From positions 1 through 64,000 of the forward strand of contig NZ_LXER01000006.1 of the NCBI RefSeq assembly GCF_001654925.1: 64,000 nt of DNA. Direction: 5' to 3'. Numbering within the stretch: the first letter of the stretch is position 1; each line of letters starts with the position of its first letter. The translations under genes were made by a program, and so were the position numbers. The stretch comes from Buttiauxella brennerae ATCC 51605 (GTDB taxonomy: Bacteria > Pseudomonadota > Gammaproteobacteria > Enterobacterales > Enterobacteriaceae). The notes beneath the pieces were generated by a model that saw nothing but the letters and a program-made list of their open reading frames with translations, was not told the DNA's origin and did no database searches. Below are positions 27,157-38,171 of the stretch, one piece after another.

Positions 27157-28500
27157 ATGATAAAAATCAAAAAAGGTCTGGATTTGCCTATTGCCGGTTT
27201 ACCGGAACAGCAGATTCATGACGGCCCAGCGATGCCTTTCGTGGCGCTACTCGGTGAAGAGTATGTCGGCATGCGACCTTCCATGTTAGTGCAGGAAGGC
27301 GACAAGGTATTGAAAGGGCAGCCTCTCTTTGAAGATAAAAAGAACCCCGGCGTCTTCTTTACTGCTCCTGCGAGTGGAACGGTAAAAGCAATTAACCGTG
27401 GCGAACGGCGCGTACTGCAATCTCTGGTTATTGAAGTCCAGGGTGACGAACAGGTCGTTTTCGAGCGTTTTGCGCCAGAAAGCCTCGCCAAACTGCCGCG
27501 TGAAACCGTTCAGGCACAGCTGTTAGCCTCTGGCCTGTGGATTGCGCTGCGTACGCGTCCATTCAGCAAAACGCCACAGCCCGCCAGCGTTCCTGCTGCC
27601 ATTTTTGTTACAGCCATAGATACCAACCCGCTGGCGGCAGACCCGCAACCTATTATCCGCGCACACCGCGAAATGTTTGATGCCGGCTTAACGCTGCTGT
27701 CACGGCTGACTGATGGGAAAGTTCATGTCTGCCAGGCGGGCGGCGGTAAATTGGGCGGACATACATCCGGACACGTGACGTTTAATGAATTTTCCGGTCC
27801 TCACCCTGCTGGGTTAGTGGGCACACACATTCACTTCCTGGAGCCGGTCAGCATGCAAAAAACGGTCTGGCATCTGAACTACCAGGACGTGATTGCCATC
27901 GGCAAATTGTTTGTTGAAGGTAATTTGTGGACCGAGCGCGTAATCGCGTTAGCCGGGCCGCAGGTTAAAAAACCACGTCTGATTCGTACTCGCCTGGGGG
28001 CTTCTTTGGAAGTACTCACCGCCGGTGAGCTCGAAGAAGGCGAAAACCGCATTGTCTCCGGTTCTGTATTAAGCGGAACGATGTCTGCTGGCCCTCGTGC
28101 CTGGCTGGGTCGTTTCCACCTGCAGGTCACCGTTCTGAAAGAAGGGCGTGAAAAAGAGCTGTTTGGCTGGGTAATGCCGGGTTCCGATAAGTATTCCATC
28201 ACGCGTACTACAGTTGGCCACTTCCTGAAGCGTAAATTATTTAATTTCTCCACAGATACCAATGGCGGCGAACGTTCCATGGTGCCAATTGGCAACTATG
28301 AGCGTGTTATGCCGCTGGATATTCTGCCAACGATGTTATTGCGCGACTTACTGGCAGGAGATACTGACAGCGCTCAATTGCTGGGGTGTCTGGAGCTGGA
28401 TGAAGAAGATTTGGCGCTTTGTACCTATGTTTGCCCGGGGAAATATGAGTATGGCCCGGTGCTACGCGAGGTATTAACCCGCATCGAGCAGGAAGGATAA
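27157..28500 (+). CDS. nqrA: Na+-translocating NADH:quinone reductase subunit A
   Basis: NqrA is the cytoplasmic subunit that binds ubiquinone in the six-subunit Na+-pumping NADH dehydrogenase. The 447 residues begin with the characteristic [14 protein letters not shown] and include [22 protein letters not shown] and a barrel-sandwich segment ([19 protein letters not shown]). [21 protein letters not shown] is the typical C-terminus. It starts the nqrABCDEF-nqrM run; nqrB follows after 3 bp. Sodium-pumping NQR is absent from E. coli but common in Klebsiella, Yersinia and Vibrio. Confidence 0.97.
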   Translation: MIKIKKGLDLPIAGLPEQQIHDGPAMPFVALLGEEYVGMRPSMLVQEGDKVLKGQPLFEDKKNPGVFFTAPASGTVKAINRGERRVLQSLVIEVQGDEQVVFERFAPESLAKLPRETVQAQLLASGLWIALRTRPFSKTPQPASVPAAIFVTAIDTNPLAADPQPIIRAHREMFDAGLTLLSRLTDGKVHVCQAGGGKLGGHTSGHVTFNEFSGPHPAGLVGTHIHFLEPVSMQKTVWHLNYQDVIAIGKLFVEGNLWTERVIALAGPQVKKPRLIRTRLGASLEVLTAGELEEGENRIVSGSVLSGTMSAGPRAWLGRFHLQVTVLKEGREKELFGWVMPGSDKYSITRTTVGHFLKRKLFNFSTDTNGGERSMVPIGNYERVMPLDILPTMLLRDLLAGDTDSAQLLGCLELDEEDLALCTYVCPGKYEYGPVLREVLTRIEQEG

Positions 28501-28503
28501 GTC

Positions 28504-29742
28504 ATGGGCTTGAAGCATTTATTTGAAAAGCTAGAACCGCATTTTACGGAAGGCGGAAAGCTAGAAAAGTACTATCCGCTCTTTGAAGCGACGGCGACAC
28601 TGTTCTATACGCCAGGTATCGTTACGCCTGGCGCCTCCCACGTTCGTGATGCTATCGACCTGAAACGCATGATGATCCTGGTGTGGTTCGCGGTGTTCCC
28701 GGCGATGTTCTGGGGCATGTACAACGTCGGGCTGCAAAGTATCCCAGCTCTGAACAAAATGTACGGTGCTGAACAACTCCAGCAGGTGATTTCATCTGAC
28801 TGGCATTATGTTGTGGCGCAGTGGTTGGGGGTGAACTTTACGCCTGATGCTGGCTGGCTCAGCATGATGACCCTCGGGGCCGTTTTCTTCCTGCCAATTT
28901 ACATCACCGTATTTTTGGTGGGTGGTTTCTGGGAAGTGCTGTTCTCTATCATCCGCAAACATGAAATTAACGAAGGCTTCTTTGTTACTTCAATTCTGTT
29001 CGCGCTGGTGGTGCCACCCACTATGCCTTTGTGGCAAGCCGCGCTCGGTATCAGTTTCGGTGTGGTCATCGCTAAAGAGATTTTTGGTGGAACAGGCCGT
29101 AACTTCCTGAACCCCGCGCTGGCTGGCCGCGCATTCCTGTTCTTCGCTTATCCAGCGCAAATCTCGGGTGACTTGGTGTGGACAGCGGCTGACGGTTTCT
29201 CTGGGGCAACTCCGCTTTCTCAGTGGTCACATGGCGGTGGTGAAGCATTAGTCAATGTTGTTTCGGGCCAACCTGTGACATGGATGGATGCCTTCCTTGG
29301 CAACATTCCCGGTTCGATTGGTGAAGTCTCAACGCTGATGATCCTTATCGGTGGGGCGATTATCCTGTTTGGCCGTGTCGCTTCCTGGCGCATCGTGGCG
29401 GGCGTTATGCTCGGTATGATTGTCACAGCAACGCTGTTTAATTTCATCGGTTCTGCAACCAACCCACTTTTCGCCATGCCGTGGTACTGGCATCTGGTGC
29501 TGGGTGGTTTTGCGTTCGGCATGATGTTTATGGCGACCGACCCGGTTTCTGCCTCGTTTACCAACAAAGGTAAATGGTGGTACGGGGCGCTCATCGGCGT
29601 GATGTGTGTGTTGATTCGTGTTGTAAACCCGGCCTATCCAGAAGGGATGATGCTGGCGATTTTGTTCGCCAACCTCTTTGCACCGTTGTTCGATTACCTG
29701 GTGGTGCAAGCCAATATCAAGCGGAGGAAGTCGCGTGGCTGA
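28504..29742 (+). CDS. nqrB: NQR subunit B
   Basis: NqrB is the largest membrane subunit, part of the sodium channel and holder of a covalently bound FMN plus riboflavin. The flavinylation motif SGAT is present as [11 protein letters not shown] with the acceptor Thr236. The 412 residues include about ten membrane helices and the conserved [20 protein letters not shown] and FMATDPVSA motifs. The stop overlaps the GTG start of nqrC by 8 bp (GTGGCTGA). Confidence 0.97.
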   Translation: MGLKHLFEKLEPHFTEGGKLEKYYPLFEATATLFYTPGIVTPGASHVRDAIDLKRMMILVWFAVFPAMFWGMYNVGLQSIPALNKMYGAEQLQQVISSDWHYVVAQWLGVNFTPDAGWLSMMTLGAVFFLPIYITVFLVGGFWEVLFSIIRKHEINEGFFVTSILFALVVPPTMPLWQAALGISFGVVIAKEIFGGTGRNFLNPALAGRAFLFFAYPAQISGDLVWTAADGFSGATPLSQWSHGGGEALVNVVSGQPVTWMDAFLGNIPGSIGEVSTLMILIGGAIILFGRVASWRIVAGVMLGMIVTATLFNFIGSATNPLFAMPWYWHLVLGGFAFGMMFMATDPVSASFTNKGKWWYGALIGVMCVLIRVVNPAYPEGMMLAILFANLFAPLFDYLVVQANIKRRKSRG

Positions 29743-30529
29743 AGTAAAAAGTAACGATAGCATTGGCAGAACACTGCTGGTGGTGCTGGTGCTTTGCCTG
29801 GTGTGCTCCGTGGTGGTAGCGGGTTCTGCTGTTGGGCTGAAAGCTCGCCAGCAGGAGCAAAAAGCGCTCGATAAGCAACGTAACATTCTTGATGTTGCGG
29901 GCTTAGCCACACCAAAAATGACAGGTGAAGATGTTAAAGCCGTCTTTGAATCGCGTATTACACCGCGTTTGCTGGATTTGAAAAGTGGCGAGTTGCTGGA
30001 TAAAGACTCGTCTAAATTCGACCAGGCAGCAGCACTGCGCGACCCGAACCTGAGCACGACACTCGCGCCTGAAGACGATCGTGCCGGGATAAAAAATCGC
30101 AGCAATACTGTTGAGATTTACCTGGTGCGAGATGAGCAAAACAAAATCCAGGAAGTTGTCTTGCCGGTGTATGGCAAAGGCTTGTGGTCGATGATGTATG
30201 CCTTCGTTTCTCTGCAAACCGATGGCCGTACGGTGAAAGGCATCACTTACTATGACCAGGGTGAGACCCCGGGTCTGGGCGGCGAAGTTGAAAACCCGAA
30301 CTGGCGTGCGCAGTGGATTGGCAAGAAGCTGCTTGATGATAATGGCAAGCCTGCAATTCGTGTTGTGAAAGGCGGTGCGCGTCAGGGGGATGAGTATGGG
30401 GTAGATGGTTTATCCGGTGCCACGCTCACAGCAAACGGTGTACAACACACTTTTGATTTCTGGATGGGTGAACTCGGTTTTGGTCCCTTCCTGAAACACG
30501 TTCGTGAAGGAGTGCTCAATAATGGCTGA
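29735..30529 (+). CDS. nqrC: NQR subunit C
   Basis: NqrC carries the second covalent FMN on the periplasmic side. The 264-residue protein has one N-terminal membrane helix (about 12-34), the [14 protein letters not shown] stretch and the flavinylation motif DGLSGATLT with Thr230. The start is GTG 29735 with GCGGAGGAAG upstream; a longer in-frame reading through nqrB is not real. It overlaps nqrB and nqrD by 8 bp each with nearly the same sequence, suggesting stepwise translational coupling. Maturation requires the ApbE flavin transferase, whose gene is not in this operon. Confidence 0.96.
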   Translation: MAEVKSNDSIGRTLLVVLVLCLVCSVVVAGSAVGLKARQQEQKALDKQRNILDVAGLATPKMTGEDVKAVFESRITPRLLDLKSGELLDKDSSKFDQAAALRDPNLSTTLAPEDDRAGIKNRSNTVEIYLVRDEQNKIQEVVLPVYGKGLWSMMYAFVSLQTDGRTVKGITYYDQGETPGLGGEVENPNWRAQWIGKKLLDDNGKPAIRVVKGGARQGDEYGVDGLSGATLTANGVQHTFDFWMGELGFGPFLKHVREGVLNNG

Positions 30530-31160
30530 TATTTCAGACATGAAAGAGGTCAAACGGGTACTGGTTAGTCCTTTGGTGGATAACAACCCAATTGCCTTGC
30601 AAATACTCGGTGTCTGTTCGGCGCTGGCTGTCACAACGAAGCTGGAAACGGCATTCGTAATGACTATCGCGGTAACGGTGGTGACAGCGTTCTCCAGCAT
30701 GTTCATCTCGATGATCCGTAACCTGATCCCAAACAGTGTGCGCATCATCGTGCAGATGGCGATCATTGCGTCGTTAGTTATCGTTGTGGATCAGATCCTG
30801 CGTGCCTATGCCTACGAGATTTCCAAGCAATTATCCGTCTTCGTCGGCCTGATCATTACCAACTGTATTGTGATGGGGCGCGCTGAAGCCTACGCCATGA
30901 AATCTCCGCCACTGGCAAGTTTCATGGATGGCATCGGTAACGGCCTGGGCTATGGCGTGATTCTGTTGTTGGTGGGCTTCCTGCGTGAGTTAATTGGCAG
31001 CGGCAAACTGTTTGGTATCACGGTGCTTCAAACGGTTCAGAACGGCGGCTGGTATCAGCCAAACGGGATGTTCCTGCTGGCGCCAAGTGCGTTCTTCATT
31101 ATCGGCCTACTTATTTGGGCACTGCGTACGCTGAAGCCTGCGCAGCAGGAAAAGGACTAA
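30522..31160 (+). CDS. nqrD: NQR subunit D
   Basis: NqrD is a six-helix membrane subunit paralogous to NqrE; together they hold an Fe-S centre within the membrane. The 212 residues show [43 protein letters not shown]-type and GNGLGYGVI motifs; the Cys in LGVCSALA and in TNCIVMGR are the conserved ligands. ATG 30522 lies in an 8-bp overlap with the end of nqrC (ATGGCTGA), preceded by a GAAGGAG ribosome site. Confidence 0.96.
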   Translation: MADISDMKEVKRVLVSPLVDNNPIALQILGVCSALAVTTKLETAFVMTIAVTVVTAFSSMFISMIRNLIPNSVRIIVQMAIIASLVIVVDQILRAYAYEISKQLSVFVGLIITNCIVMGRAEAYAMKSPPLASFMDGIGNGLGYGVILLLVGFLRELIGSGKLFGITVLQTVQNGGWYQPNGMFLLAPSAFFIIGLLIWALRTLKPAQQEKD

Positions 31161-31166
31161 CTGACT

Positions 31167-31763
31167 ATGGAACATATGATTAGTCTGTTTGTGCGTGCCG
31201 TGTTTATTGAAAACATGGCGCTCGCGTTCTTCCTTGGCATGTGTACCTTCCTGGCGGTTTCTAAGAAGGTTTCCACGGCGTTTGGTTTAGGTGTGGCGGT
31301 TACCGTTGTTCTAGGGATTGCCGTTCCGGCGAATAACCTGGTTTATAACCTGGTGCTTCGTGACGGTGCGCTGGTTGAAGGTGTAGACCTCAGCTTCCTG
31401 AACTTCATCACCTTCATTGGTGTGATTGCCGCACTGGTGCAAATTCTTGAAATGATCCTCGATCGTTTCTTCCCGGCACTCTATAACGCGCTGGGTATCT
31501 TCCTGCCGCTTATCACTGTTAACTGTGCCATTTTCGGTGGCGTATCGTTTATGGTGCAGCGTGATTACAGCTTCGGCGAATCCATCGTTTATGGCGTGGG
31601 TTCCGGTGTTGGCTGGATGCTGGCTATCGTTGCGATGGCCGGTATTCGCGAGAAGATGAAATATGCCAATGTGCCCGCAGGATTGCGTGGCTTAGGAATC
31701 ACCTTTATCACCACTGGATTGATGGCACTGGGTTTCATGTCATTCTCCGGTGTGCAGCTATAA
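31167..31763 (+). CDS. nqrE: NQR subunit E
   Basis: NqrE pairs with NqrD as an inverted six-helix membrane partner. The 198 residues show [22 protein letters not shown] and [22 protein letters not shown], each with a conserved Cys that completes the intramembrane iron-sulfur site, and [17 protein letters not shown]. It starts 6 bp after nqrD and precedes nqrF by 12 bp. Confidence 0.97.
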   Translation: MEHMISLFVRAVFIENMALAFFLGMCTFLAVSKKVSTAFGLGVAVTVVLGIAVPANNLVYNLVLRDGALVEGVDLSFLNFITFIGVIAALVQILEMILDRFFPALYNALGIFLPLITVNCAIFGGVSFMVQRDYSFGESIVYGVGSGVGWMLAIVAMAGIREKMKYANVPAGLRGLGITFITTGLMALGFMSFSGVQL

Positions 31764-31775
31764 GGGCGGGAAGGT

Positions 31776-32999
31776 ATGGAAATTATTCTTGGCGTGGTGA
31801 TGTTCACGCTTATTGTTTTGGCTCTGGCGCTGATGATTCTGTTTGCCAAGTCAAAGCTTGTTAATTCCGGCGATGTGCTGATTGAAATTAACAACGAAGC
31901 AGACAAACAGTTCCATGCTCCGGCGGGTGACAAACTGCTCAACACACTCTCAAGCCAGGGGATTTTTATCTCCTCAGCTTGCGGTGGTGGTGGTTCTTGC
32001 GGGCAGTGCCGTGTAACCGTTAAAGAAGGTGGGGGTGATATTCTGCCTACCGAACTTTCGCATATCACCAAGCGTGAAGCGAAAGAGGGTTGCCGTCTTG
32101 CCTGTCAGGTTGCCGTTAAGCAGGACATGAAAATTGAGCTGCCAGAAGAGATCTTCGGCGTTAAGAAATGGGAATGCGAAGTTATCTCTAACGATAACAA
32201 AGCGACATTTATTAAAGAGCTTAAGCTACGTATTCCTGATGGCGACGTGGTGCCATTCCGTGCGGGTGGTTACATCCAAATTGAAAGCCCGCCTTACGAA
32301 GTTAATTACCAGGACTTCGATGTTCCGCAGGAATACCGTGGTGACTGGGATAAATTTAACCTGTTCCGTTTCAAGTCTGTGGTGAAAGAGCCCTGTGTTC
32401 GCGCCTATTCCATGGCTAACTACCCGGATGAGAAAGGCATTATTATGTTGAACGTGCGTATCGCTACGCCGCCGCCAAATGTGCCAGATGCACCTCCTGG
32501 GATTATGTCCTCCTATATCTGGTCATTGAAAGCCGGTGATAAAGTGACAATTTCTGGGCCGTTTGGTGAGTTCTTTGCCAAAGATACGGATGCAGAAATG
32601 GTGTTTATCGGCGGTGGTGCCGGTATGGCGCCAATGCGTTCGCACATTTTTGATCAGCTTAAACGCCTGCATAGCACGCGCAAAATCAGCTTCTGGTACG
32701 GTGCACGTTCGTTACGTGAAATGTTCTACGAAGAAGAGTTTGAAAAACTGGCGCAAGAAAATCCGAACTTTAACTTCAATGTGGCGCTTTCTGATCCACA
32801 GCCTGAAGATAACTGGACGGGTTACACCGGTTTCATCCATAACGTATTGCTGGAAAACTATCTTCGCAGCCACCCAGCCCCAGAAGACTGTGAATTCTAT
32901 ATGTGTGGGCCGCCGATGATGAATGCCGCGGTGATTAAAATGCTCAAAGACCTGGGTGTAGAGGATGACAACATCATGCTCGACGACTTCGGCGGTTGA
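31776..32999 (+). CDS. nqrF: NQR subunit F, NADH-oxidising flavo-iron-sulfur subunit
   Basis: NqrF is the entry point for electrons from NADH. The 407 residues comprise an N-terminal membrane helix (about 3-25), a [2Fe-2S] ferredoxin domain with [14 protein letters not shown] and the later Cys in GCRLACQV, an FAD-binding domain ([13 protein letters not shown]), and an NAD-binding domain ([24 protein letters not shown]). The C-terminus LDDFGG is typical. nqrM follows after 11 bp. Confidence 0.97.
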   Translation: MEIILGVVMFTLIVLALALMILFAKSKLVNSGDVLIEINNEADKQFHAPAGDKLLNTLSSQGIFISSACGGGGSCGQCRVTVKEGGGDILPTELSHITKREAKEGCRLACQVAVKQDMKIELPEEIFGVKKWECEVISNDNKATFIKELKLRIPDGDVVPFRAGGYIQIESPPYEVNYQDFDVPQEYRGDWDKFNLFRFKSVVKEPCVRAYSMANYPDEKGIIMLNVRIATPPPNVPDAPPGIMSSYIWSLKAGDKVTISGPFGEFFAKDTDAEMVFIGGGAGMAPMRSHIFDQLKRLHSTRKISFWYGARSLREMFYEEEFEKLAQENPNFNFNVALSDPQPEDNWTGYTGFIHNVLLENYLRSHPAPEDCEFYMCGPPMMNAAVIKMLKDLGVEDDNIMLDDFGG

Positions 33000-33010
33000 C
33001 GGGAGCTATT

Positions 33011-33235
33011 ATGCTGACGGTATTTTTAGCCACCTTCGTTATATTTTTGCTGGTGATATTTGGTATGTCACTGGGCGTTATCGTGAAGCGCAAAGCGCTT
33101 CAGGGTAGCTGTGGCGGCATTGCAGCACTCGGTATGGAGAAGGTTTGCAACTGCCCTGAACCTTGCGATGCCCGTAAAAAGCGCATGGCTAAGGCCGAAC
33201 GGCAGGCAAAACTTCAGCAAAACCGTATTATATAA
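33011..33235 (+). CDS. nqrM: NqrM, Na+-NQR maturation factor
   Basis: The 74-residue DUF539 protein has one N-terminal membrane helix (LTVFLATFVIFLLVIFGMSLG) and four cysteines in GSCGG and CNCPEPCDARKK. In Vibrio, NqrM is needed to assemble the complex, probably delivering iron to the NqrD/NqrE site through these cysteines. ATG 33011 follows GGGAG. In several relatives apbE lies between nqrF and this gene; here the two are adjacent. A terminator follows. Confidence 0.95.
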   Translation: MLTVFLATFVIFLLVIFGMSLGVIVKRKALQGSCGGIAALGMEKVCNCPEPCDARKKRMAKAERQAKLQQNRII

Positions 33236-33243
33236 GCCTCCTG

Positions 33244-33272
33244 AAACCTCCCGCTTTGCCGGGAGGTTTTCT
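33244..33272 (+). terminator. Terminator of the nqr operon
   Basis: AAACCTCCCG (33244-33253) pairs with CGGGAGGTTT (33260-33269) around a 6-nt loop, followed by T-rich sequence. It closes the nqrA-nqrM unit. Confidence 0.87.
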
Positions 33273-33304
33273 GTGATACAGACTTTCCCCTTCTTATTAT
33301 TTAA

Positions 33305-33320
33305 CTGTATACTTATCCAG
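33305..33320 (+). promoter_or_regulatory. LexA box upstream of dinB
   Basis: CTGTATACTTATCCAG matches the CTG-N10-CAG LexA consensus with the TATA-rich left half. It lies 22 bp before the dinB start, as expected for SOS control. Confidence 0.85.
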
Positions 33321-33342
33321 TATCTTAACTGGTGTGAAAAGT

Positions 33343-34398
33343 ATGCGTAAAATCATTCATGTTGATATGGACTGCTTTTTTGCAGCCGTAGAGATGCGTG
33401 ATAACCCCGCTTTGCGAGATATCCCTCTGGCCATTGGCGGCAGCGCCCAGCGCCGCGGTGTGATCAGTACAGCAAATTATCCGGCACGGAAATTTGGCGT
33501 ACATAGTGCGATGTCGACAGCAATGGCGCTCAAACTCTGCCCGCACCTGACGCTTTTGCCGGGGCGTTTTGACGCATACAAAGAAGCGTCGAATCATATC
33601 CGTGAGATATTTAGCCGCTACACCACGCTTATTGAACCGCTGTCGCTGGATGAGGCCTATCTGGATGTCACCGAAAGTCTGAACTGCCATGGTTCTGCAA
33701 CGTTAATGGCGAAGGAAATCCGCAAGATAATTTCAGACGAGTTAAATCTGACTGCTTCCGCGGGTATCGCGCCGGTCAAATTCCTCGCCAAAATTGCATC
33801 CGACTTAAACAAACCCGACGGGCAGTACGTGATAACACCGGAAGAGATCCCTGCTTTCTTGCAAACATTGCCGCTCGGCAAAATTCCAGGTGTCGGTAAA
33901 GTGACAGCCGGCAAGCTGGAAAGTCTGGGGTTACGCACCTGTGCGGATGTGCAGAAAACTGATTTAGCCTCGTTGCTCAAACGTTTTGGAAAGTTTGGGC
34001 GTGTGCTCTGGGAGCGCAGCCAGGGAATCGATGAGCGTGAGATAAATAATGAGCGGCAGCGAAAATCCGTTGGCGTTGAGAAAACACTGGCCGAAGATAT
34101 TCATACGTGGCCTGAATGTGAACTGATCATTGAGCAGCTTTACACCGAGCTTGAGCGGCGTTTGAAGAAGGTGAAACCTGACTTATTGATTGCTCGTCAG
34201 GGGATCAAACTCAAGTTTAATGATTTCCAGCAAACGACTCAGGAGCATGTCTGGCCCCAGTTAAATAAAGCCGATTTAATCATGACGGCGAAGAAAACAT
34301 GGGAAGAGCGCCGGGGTGGGCGAGGGGTAAGGCTGGTGGGTTTACATGTAACGTTGCTGGACCCGCAAATGGAGCGGCAGCTGGTTCTGGGATTATAA
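33343..34398 (+). CDS. dinB: DNA polymerase IV
   Basis: DinB is a Y-family translesion polymerase. The 351 residues (E. coli length) hold the two catalytic acid motifs, [12 protein letters not shown] (Asp8) and [12 protein letters not shown] (Asp103, Glu104), the steric and finger region [19 protein letters not shown], helix-hairpin-helix [14 protein letters not shown], and the C-terminal beta-clamp-binding sequence QLVLGL. ATG 33343 ([10 protein letters not shown]) is used; the ATG 9 bp earlier would add three residues. A LexA box is upstream. The toxin-antitoxin genes yafNOP that follow dinB in K-12 are absent; pepD follows. Confidence 0.97.
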   Translation: MRKIIHVDMDCFFAAVEMRDNPALRDIPLAIGGSAQRRGVISTANYPARKFGVHSAMSTAMALKLCPHLTLLPGRFDAYKEASNHIREIFSRYTTLIEPLSLDEAYLDVTESLNCHGSATLMAKEIRKIISDELNLTASAGIAPVKFLAKIASDLNKPDGQYVITPEEIPAFLQTLPLGKIPGVGKVTAGKLESLGLRTCADVQKTDLASLLKRFGKFGRVLWERSQGIDEREINNERQRKSVGVEKTLAEDIHTWPECELIIEQLYTELERRLKKVKPDLLIARQGIKLKFNDFQQTTQEHVWPQLNKADLIMTAKKTWEERRGGRGVRLVGLHVTLLDPQMERQLVLGL

Positions 34399-34424
34399 AA
34401 AACCCTCTCAATGAGAGGGTTTTG
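34397..34424. terminator. Bidirectional terminator between dinB and pepD
   Basis: AACCCTCTC (34401-34409) pairs with GAGAGGGTT (34413-34421), with an A run before and T residues after, serving the convergent genes. Confidence 0.83.
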
Positions 34425-34441
34425 ATCTACATGTATTTGGC

Positions 34442-35899
34442 TTACTTAACTGGAATGGCTTTTAGCAACTCAGTCAGCAGGATCCAGTATTGGCCAACGC
34501 TTGCAATATGAACTTGTTCATCAGGCGAGTGTGGACCTGTAATGGTCGGCCCAATAGACACCATATCCATCTCAGGGTAAGGCTTCTTGAACAGACCACA
34601 TTCCAGACCGGCATGGATAACCATGATGTTTGGCGTCTTGTTGAACAGCTTTTCGTAAGTTTCACGAACCAGTGCCATTACCGGGGATTTAGCATCCGGC
34701 TGCCAGCCTGGGTAGCTGCCTTTTGCAACACTTTCTGCGCCAGCAAGCTGACCCAGTGCGTGAAGCATGCCAACCACATAATCTTTGCCGCTATCAATCA
34801 GTGAACGAATCAGGCAGATGATTTCTGCGCTTTCATCAGTCATTGTTACCACACCCACGTTCAGTGAGGTTTCCACTACGCCTTTTACAGCGTCGGAATT
34901 GCGGATAACGCCATTTGGCATCGCATTGAGCAGGTTGATGAAAGCCTCACGGCTTTTTGCGGTCAGCGCAGATTTATCTGTGCTGGTGGCTTCAACCAGT
35001 ACGGTGGTGTTTTTCTCAACGGCACCCAGCTCATTTTGCAGAATTGACAAGAACTGCGCTGCCAATTGCTTGAGTTGTGCTGCTTTATCGGCAGGTACAG
35101 CAAGGATAGCTGAACCTTCACGAGGGATTGCGTTACGCAGCGTACCGCCGTTCAGATCAATCAGACGAGCATCCAGTTCTGCTGCGTGAGCAAACAGGAA
35201 ACGCGCCAGCAATTTGTTTGCATTGCCCAGACCTAAATGGATCTCAGCGCCAGAGTGACCACCTTTCAGACCTTTGATGGTCAGTTTGTAGGTTTCGTAA
35301 CCCGCTGGAATCGCTTCACGTTGCAGTGGCAGCGTGGAGATAAAATCAATCCCGCCAGCACAACCCATATAGATCTCACCCTCTTCTTCAGAGTCGGTGT
35401 TGATCAGGATATCCGCTTTCAGCCAGCCAGCTTGCAGGCCAAATGCACCATCCATACCGGCTTCTTCGGTCATGGTCAGCAGCACTTCTAACGGGCCATG
35501 CGACACAGACTCATCAGCCAGCACTGCCAGCGCAGATGCCATACCGATGCCGTTATCTGCACCCAGCGTAGTACCACGAGCTTTAACCCACTCACCGTCG
35601 ATATACGGTTGAATCGGATCTTTGGCGAAATCATGGACCGTGTCGTTATTTTTCTGCGGCACCATATCCAGGTGAGCTTGCAGAACGACCGCTTTACGGT
35701 TTTCCATCCCGGCAGTTGCAGGTTTGCGGATCAGGATATTCCCGACCTGGTCACGCTCAACATGCAGGCCTTTTTCTTTTGCCCAGGTCAGAATATGTTC
35801 CGCAAGTTGTTCTTCATGATAAGAAGGGTGCGGAATGGAACAGATTTTGGCAAAAATATCCCACAGTGGCTGCGGAGATAATTGAGACAATTCAGACAC
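34442..35899 (-). CDS. pepD: Aminoacyl-histidine dipeptidase (peptidase D)
   Basis: PepD is a cytosolic dizinc M20 dipeptidase of broad specificity. The 485 residues equal the E. coli length when translation begins at GTG 35899, which follows GGAGACTTATC; an upstream in-frame extension to 35977 is not supported. Metal ligands are in LQAHLDMVPQ (His80), LGADNGIGMA (Asp119), MTEEAGMDGAFG (Glu149-150), NTDSEEEGEI and the C-terminal VIHAGLECGLF. It is divergent from gpt with about 265 bp between them. Confidence 0.97.
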   Translation of the reverse strand: MSELSQLSPQPLWDIFAKICSIPHPSYHEEQLAEHILTWAKEKGLHVERDQVGNILIRKPATAGMENRKAVVLQAHLDMVPQKNNDTVHDFAKDPIQPYIDGEWVKARGTTLGADNGIGMASALAVLADESVSHGPLEVLLTMTEEAGMDGAFGLQAGWLKADILINTDSEEEGEIYMGCAGGIDFISTLPLQREAIPAGYETYKLTIKGLKGGHSGAEIHLGLGNANKLLARFLFAHAAELDARLIDLNGGTLRNAIPREGSAILAVPADKAAQLKQLAAQFLSILQNELGAVEKNTTVLVEATSTDKSALTAKSREAFINLLNAMPNGVIRNSDAVKGVVETSLNVGVVTMTDESAEIICLIRSLIDSGKDYVVGMLHALGQLAGAESVAKGSYPGWQPDAKSPVMALVRETYEKLFNKTPNIMVIHAGLECGLFKKPYPEMDMVSIGPTITGPHSPDEQVHIASVGQYWILLTELLKAIPVK

Positions 35900-36164
35900 G
35901 ATAAGTCTCCTTGACATCGACTCTGCTGACAATTTTTGTGCGCAGAGAGCAGGATTGATGTTAATGAAATACAACACAAGTAAGGTTTGTGCGCTGGCTT
36001 GAGAATATCACTATAACTAAGGCTGTGACGACCTAAAGCACGTAAAAACGAGGAGGAGGCGCCCACAGCACTGGTTTTTAGTGCGCCAGATCTCTATAAT
36101 CTCGCGCAACCAAAACCCCTTTGAACATTTTTAAGCCGCTAATAACTGGCTGGGATAATTTCAC

Positions 36165-36623
36165 ATGAGCGAAAAATACATCGTCACCTGGGACATGTTG
36201 CAGATTCACGCGCGTAAGCTTGCAAGCCGTCTGCTTCCTGCTGAACAGTGGAAAGGCATTATTGCCGTTAGCCGCGGTGGCTTGGTTCCTGGCGCACTGC
36301 TGGCACGTGAACTGGGGATTCGTCATGTTGATACCGTATGCATCTCCAGCTATGACCACGACAACCAGCGTGAGCTGACCGTGCTTAAGCGCGCTGAAGG
36401 TGATGGTGAAGGCTTTATCGTTATCGATGACCTGGTAGACACCGGCGGCACCGCTGTTGCTATCCGTGAAATGTACCCAAAAGCACATTTCGTCACTATC
36501 TTCGCCAAGCCTGCTGGCCAGCCTTTGGTTGATGATTACGTTATCGATATCCCGCAAGATACCTGGATTGAACAGCCGTGGGATATGGGCGTGGCCTTTA
36601 TTCCACCTTTAGCTGGTCGTTAA
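36165..36623 (+). CDS. gpt: Xanthine-guanine phosphoribosyltransferase
   Basis: Gpt salvages guanine, xanthine and hypoxanthine with PRPP to form the nucleotides. The 152 residues match E. coli Gpt. The PRPP-binding signature [12 protein letters not shown] lies at about residues 86-97, the flexible loop and [16 protein letters not shown] near 36-51, and the C-terminal [11 protein letters not shown] closes the base pocket. It is flanked downstream by a palindromic repeat. Confidence 0.97.
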   Translation: MSEKYIVTWDMLQIHARKLASRLLPAEQWKGIIAVSRGGLVPGALLARELGIRHVDTVCISSYDHDNQRELTVLKRAEGDGEGFIVIDDLVDTGGTAVAIREMYPKAHFVTIFAKPAGQPLVDDYVIDIPQDTWIEQPWDMGVAFIPPLAGR

Positions 36624-36635
36624 TAGCCGTCATCC

Positions 36636-36734
36636 TTCGAGTCACACCTGTGTTGGCTACGCTCGCTTACCCCAGTCACTTACTCAAGTAAGCTCCTGGG
36701 GATTTGCTCACTTGTCGCCTTGTTGTGACTCGAA
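36636..36734. repeat. ~99-bp palindromic intergenic repeat element
   Basis: The ends TTCGAGTCACA (36636-36646) and TGTGACTCGAA (36724-36734) are perfect inverted repeats, and the interior contains further matching blocks such as ACTTACTCAAGTAAG and the CCCAG/CTGGGG pair, giving a long imperfect hairpin. It resembles the dispersed palindromic intergenic repeats of enterobacterial genomes, but no other copy is in this window. It contains no gene. Confidence 0.75.
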
Positions 36735-36866
36735 TGATTTAGTTATTAATTAATAGCCTGAGAATTTGCACTGATTTACGCCCGGCATAGCCGGGCGTTT
36801 GTGTTATTTGGTTGCCGACAGAGTACAATAGCCCCATTCCTGACGTTTGTATGGAGGCAGAAGGCG

Positions 36867-38114
36867 ATGGTACAGGCCAATCTTAGCGAGACGCTTTTTA
36901 AACCGCGATTTAAGCATCCCGAGACATCGACTTTAATTCGTCGTGTTCAACATCATACTGCCCCCGTTATCCAGTCTGCACTGGATGGTAAAACAGTCCC
37001 TCATTGGTATCGCATGATAAACCGCCTGCTTTGGGTATGGCGTGGTGTCGATCCGCGTGAAATACTCGAAGTGCAGTCCAGAATTGCGGCGTGCTCAGCT
37101 GAACGAACCAATGATGATTTGTTTGATACGGTGATTGGTTACCGCAGCGGTAACTGGATTTTTGAATGGTCAAAGCAGGCAATGCTTTGGCAGCAACGTG
37201 CTAATCAGGAAACGGACAAAGTACTGAGTGGCAAATATTGGTTACAGGCGGCGAATCTTTATAGCATCGCCGCTTACCCGCATCTGAAAGGTGACCAACT
37301 CGCGGAACAGGCTCAAGTCCTGGCTAATCGCGCTTATGAAGAAGCGGCTCCGCGCCTTTCGGGTGGCCTGCGAGAGCTGGAGTTCACGATTCCTGGTGGC
37401 GGGGCGATAACGGGTTTTCTCCACGTTCCAAAAGAAGGGCAAGGCCCTTTTCCGACGGTGCTGATTTGCGGCGGTCTGGATGCGTTACAAAGCGATTACT
37501 ACACCTTGTTTGATAAGTACTTTGCGCCTCAGGGCATCGCAATGTTAACCATCGACATGCCTTCAGTGGGTTTTTCTTCAAAATGGAAACTGACCCAGGA
37601 TTCCAGTCTGCTACACCAACATGTTTTGAAGGCACTACCGAATGTTCCCTGGATAGACCACACCCGTGTGGCGGCATTTGGTTTTCGCTTTGGCGCCAAT
37701 GTTGCGGTGCGGTTGGGGTATATCGAAGCACCTCGTTTGAAAGCTGTAGCCTGTCTTGGGCCGGTTGTTCATAGCTTATTGAGTGATGCATCACGCCAGG
37801 GGCAGGTCCCGGAGATGTATATTGATGTACTGGCAAGCCGCCTGGGTATGAACGATGCGTCAGATAGCGCATTGCGCGTGGAGCTAAACCGCTACTCGCT
37901 AAAAACGCAGGGGCTATTAGGGCGCCATTGTCCAACACCAATGCTTTCTGGTTATTGGGCAAATGATCCGTTCAGCCCGGAAGACGACTCTCGTTTAATC
38001 GCTTCGTCATCTGCGGATGGTAAGTTATTAGCGATCCCGTTTAACCCGGTGTATCGCAACTTTGACAAAGCGTTGAAAGAAATTACCGAATGGATCAAGC
38101 AGAGATTACGTTAA
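36867..38114 (+). CDS. frsA: Esterase FrsA (fermentation-respiration switch protein)
   Basis: The 415-residue protein matches E. coli FrsA (YafA), an alpha/beta-hydrolase-fold protein that binds dephospho-IIA(Glc) and shifts cells toward fermentation. The N-terminal half has the family signature [19 protein letters not shown]; the hydrolase domain includes [33 protein letters not shown] and [16 protein letters not shown], where the nucleophile elbow reads GFRFG without the usual serine. ATG 36867 follows GGAGGCAGAAGGCG. Confidence 0.96.
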   Translation: MVQANLSETLFKPRFKHPETSTLIRRVQHHTAPVIQSALDGKTVPHWYRMINRLLWVWRGVDPREILEVQSRIAACSAERTNDDLFDTVIGYRSGNWIFEWSKQAMLWQQRANQETDKVLSGKYWLQAANLYSIAAYPHLKGDQLAEQAQVLANRAYEEAAPRLSGGLRELEFTIPGGGAITGFLHVPKEGQGPFPTVLICGGLDALQSDYYTLFDKYFAPQGIAMLTIDMPSVGFSSKWKLTQDSSLLHQHVLKALPNVPWIDHTRVAAFGFRFGANVAVRLGYIEAPRLKAVACLGPVVHSLLSDASRQGQVPEMYIDVLASRLGMNDASDSALRVELNRYSLKTQGLLGRHCPTPMLSGYWANDPFSPEDDSRLIASSSADGKLLAIPFNPVYRNFDKALKEITEWIKQRLR

Positions 38115-38171
38115 TGATTTGCTAAATTTCATTGGTTTGGTAAAACAGTTGCTTCACAACAGGAGATCGCA

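Noticed and set aside
33011-33350. Second frame overlapping nqrM (33111-33350)
   Set aside because: It has no plausible start signal and runs across the nqr terminator and LexA box.
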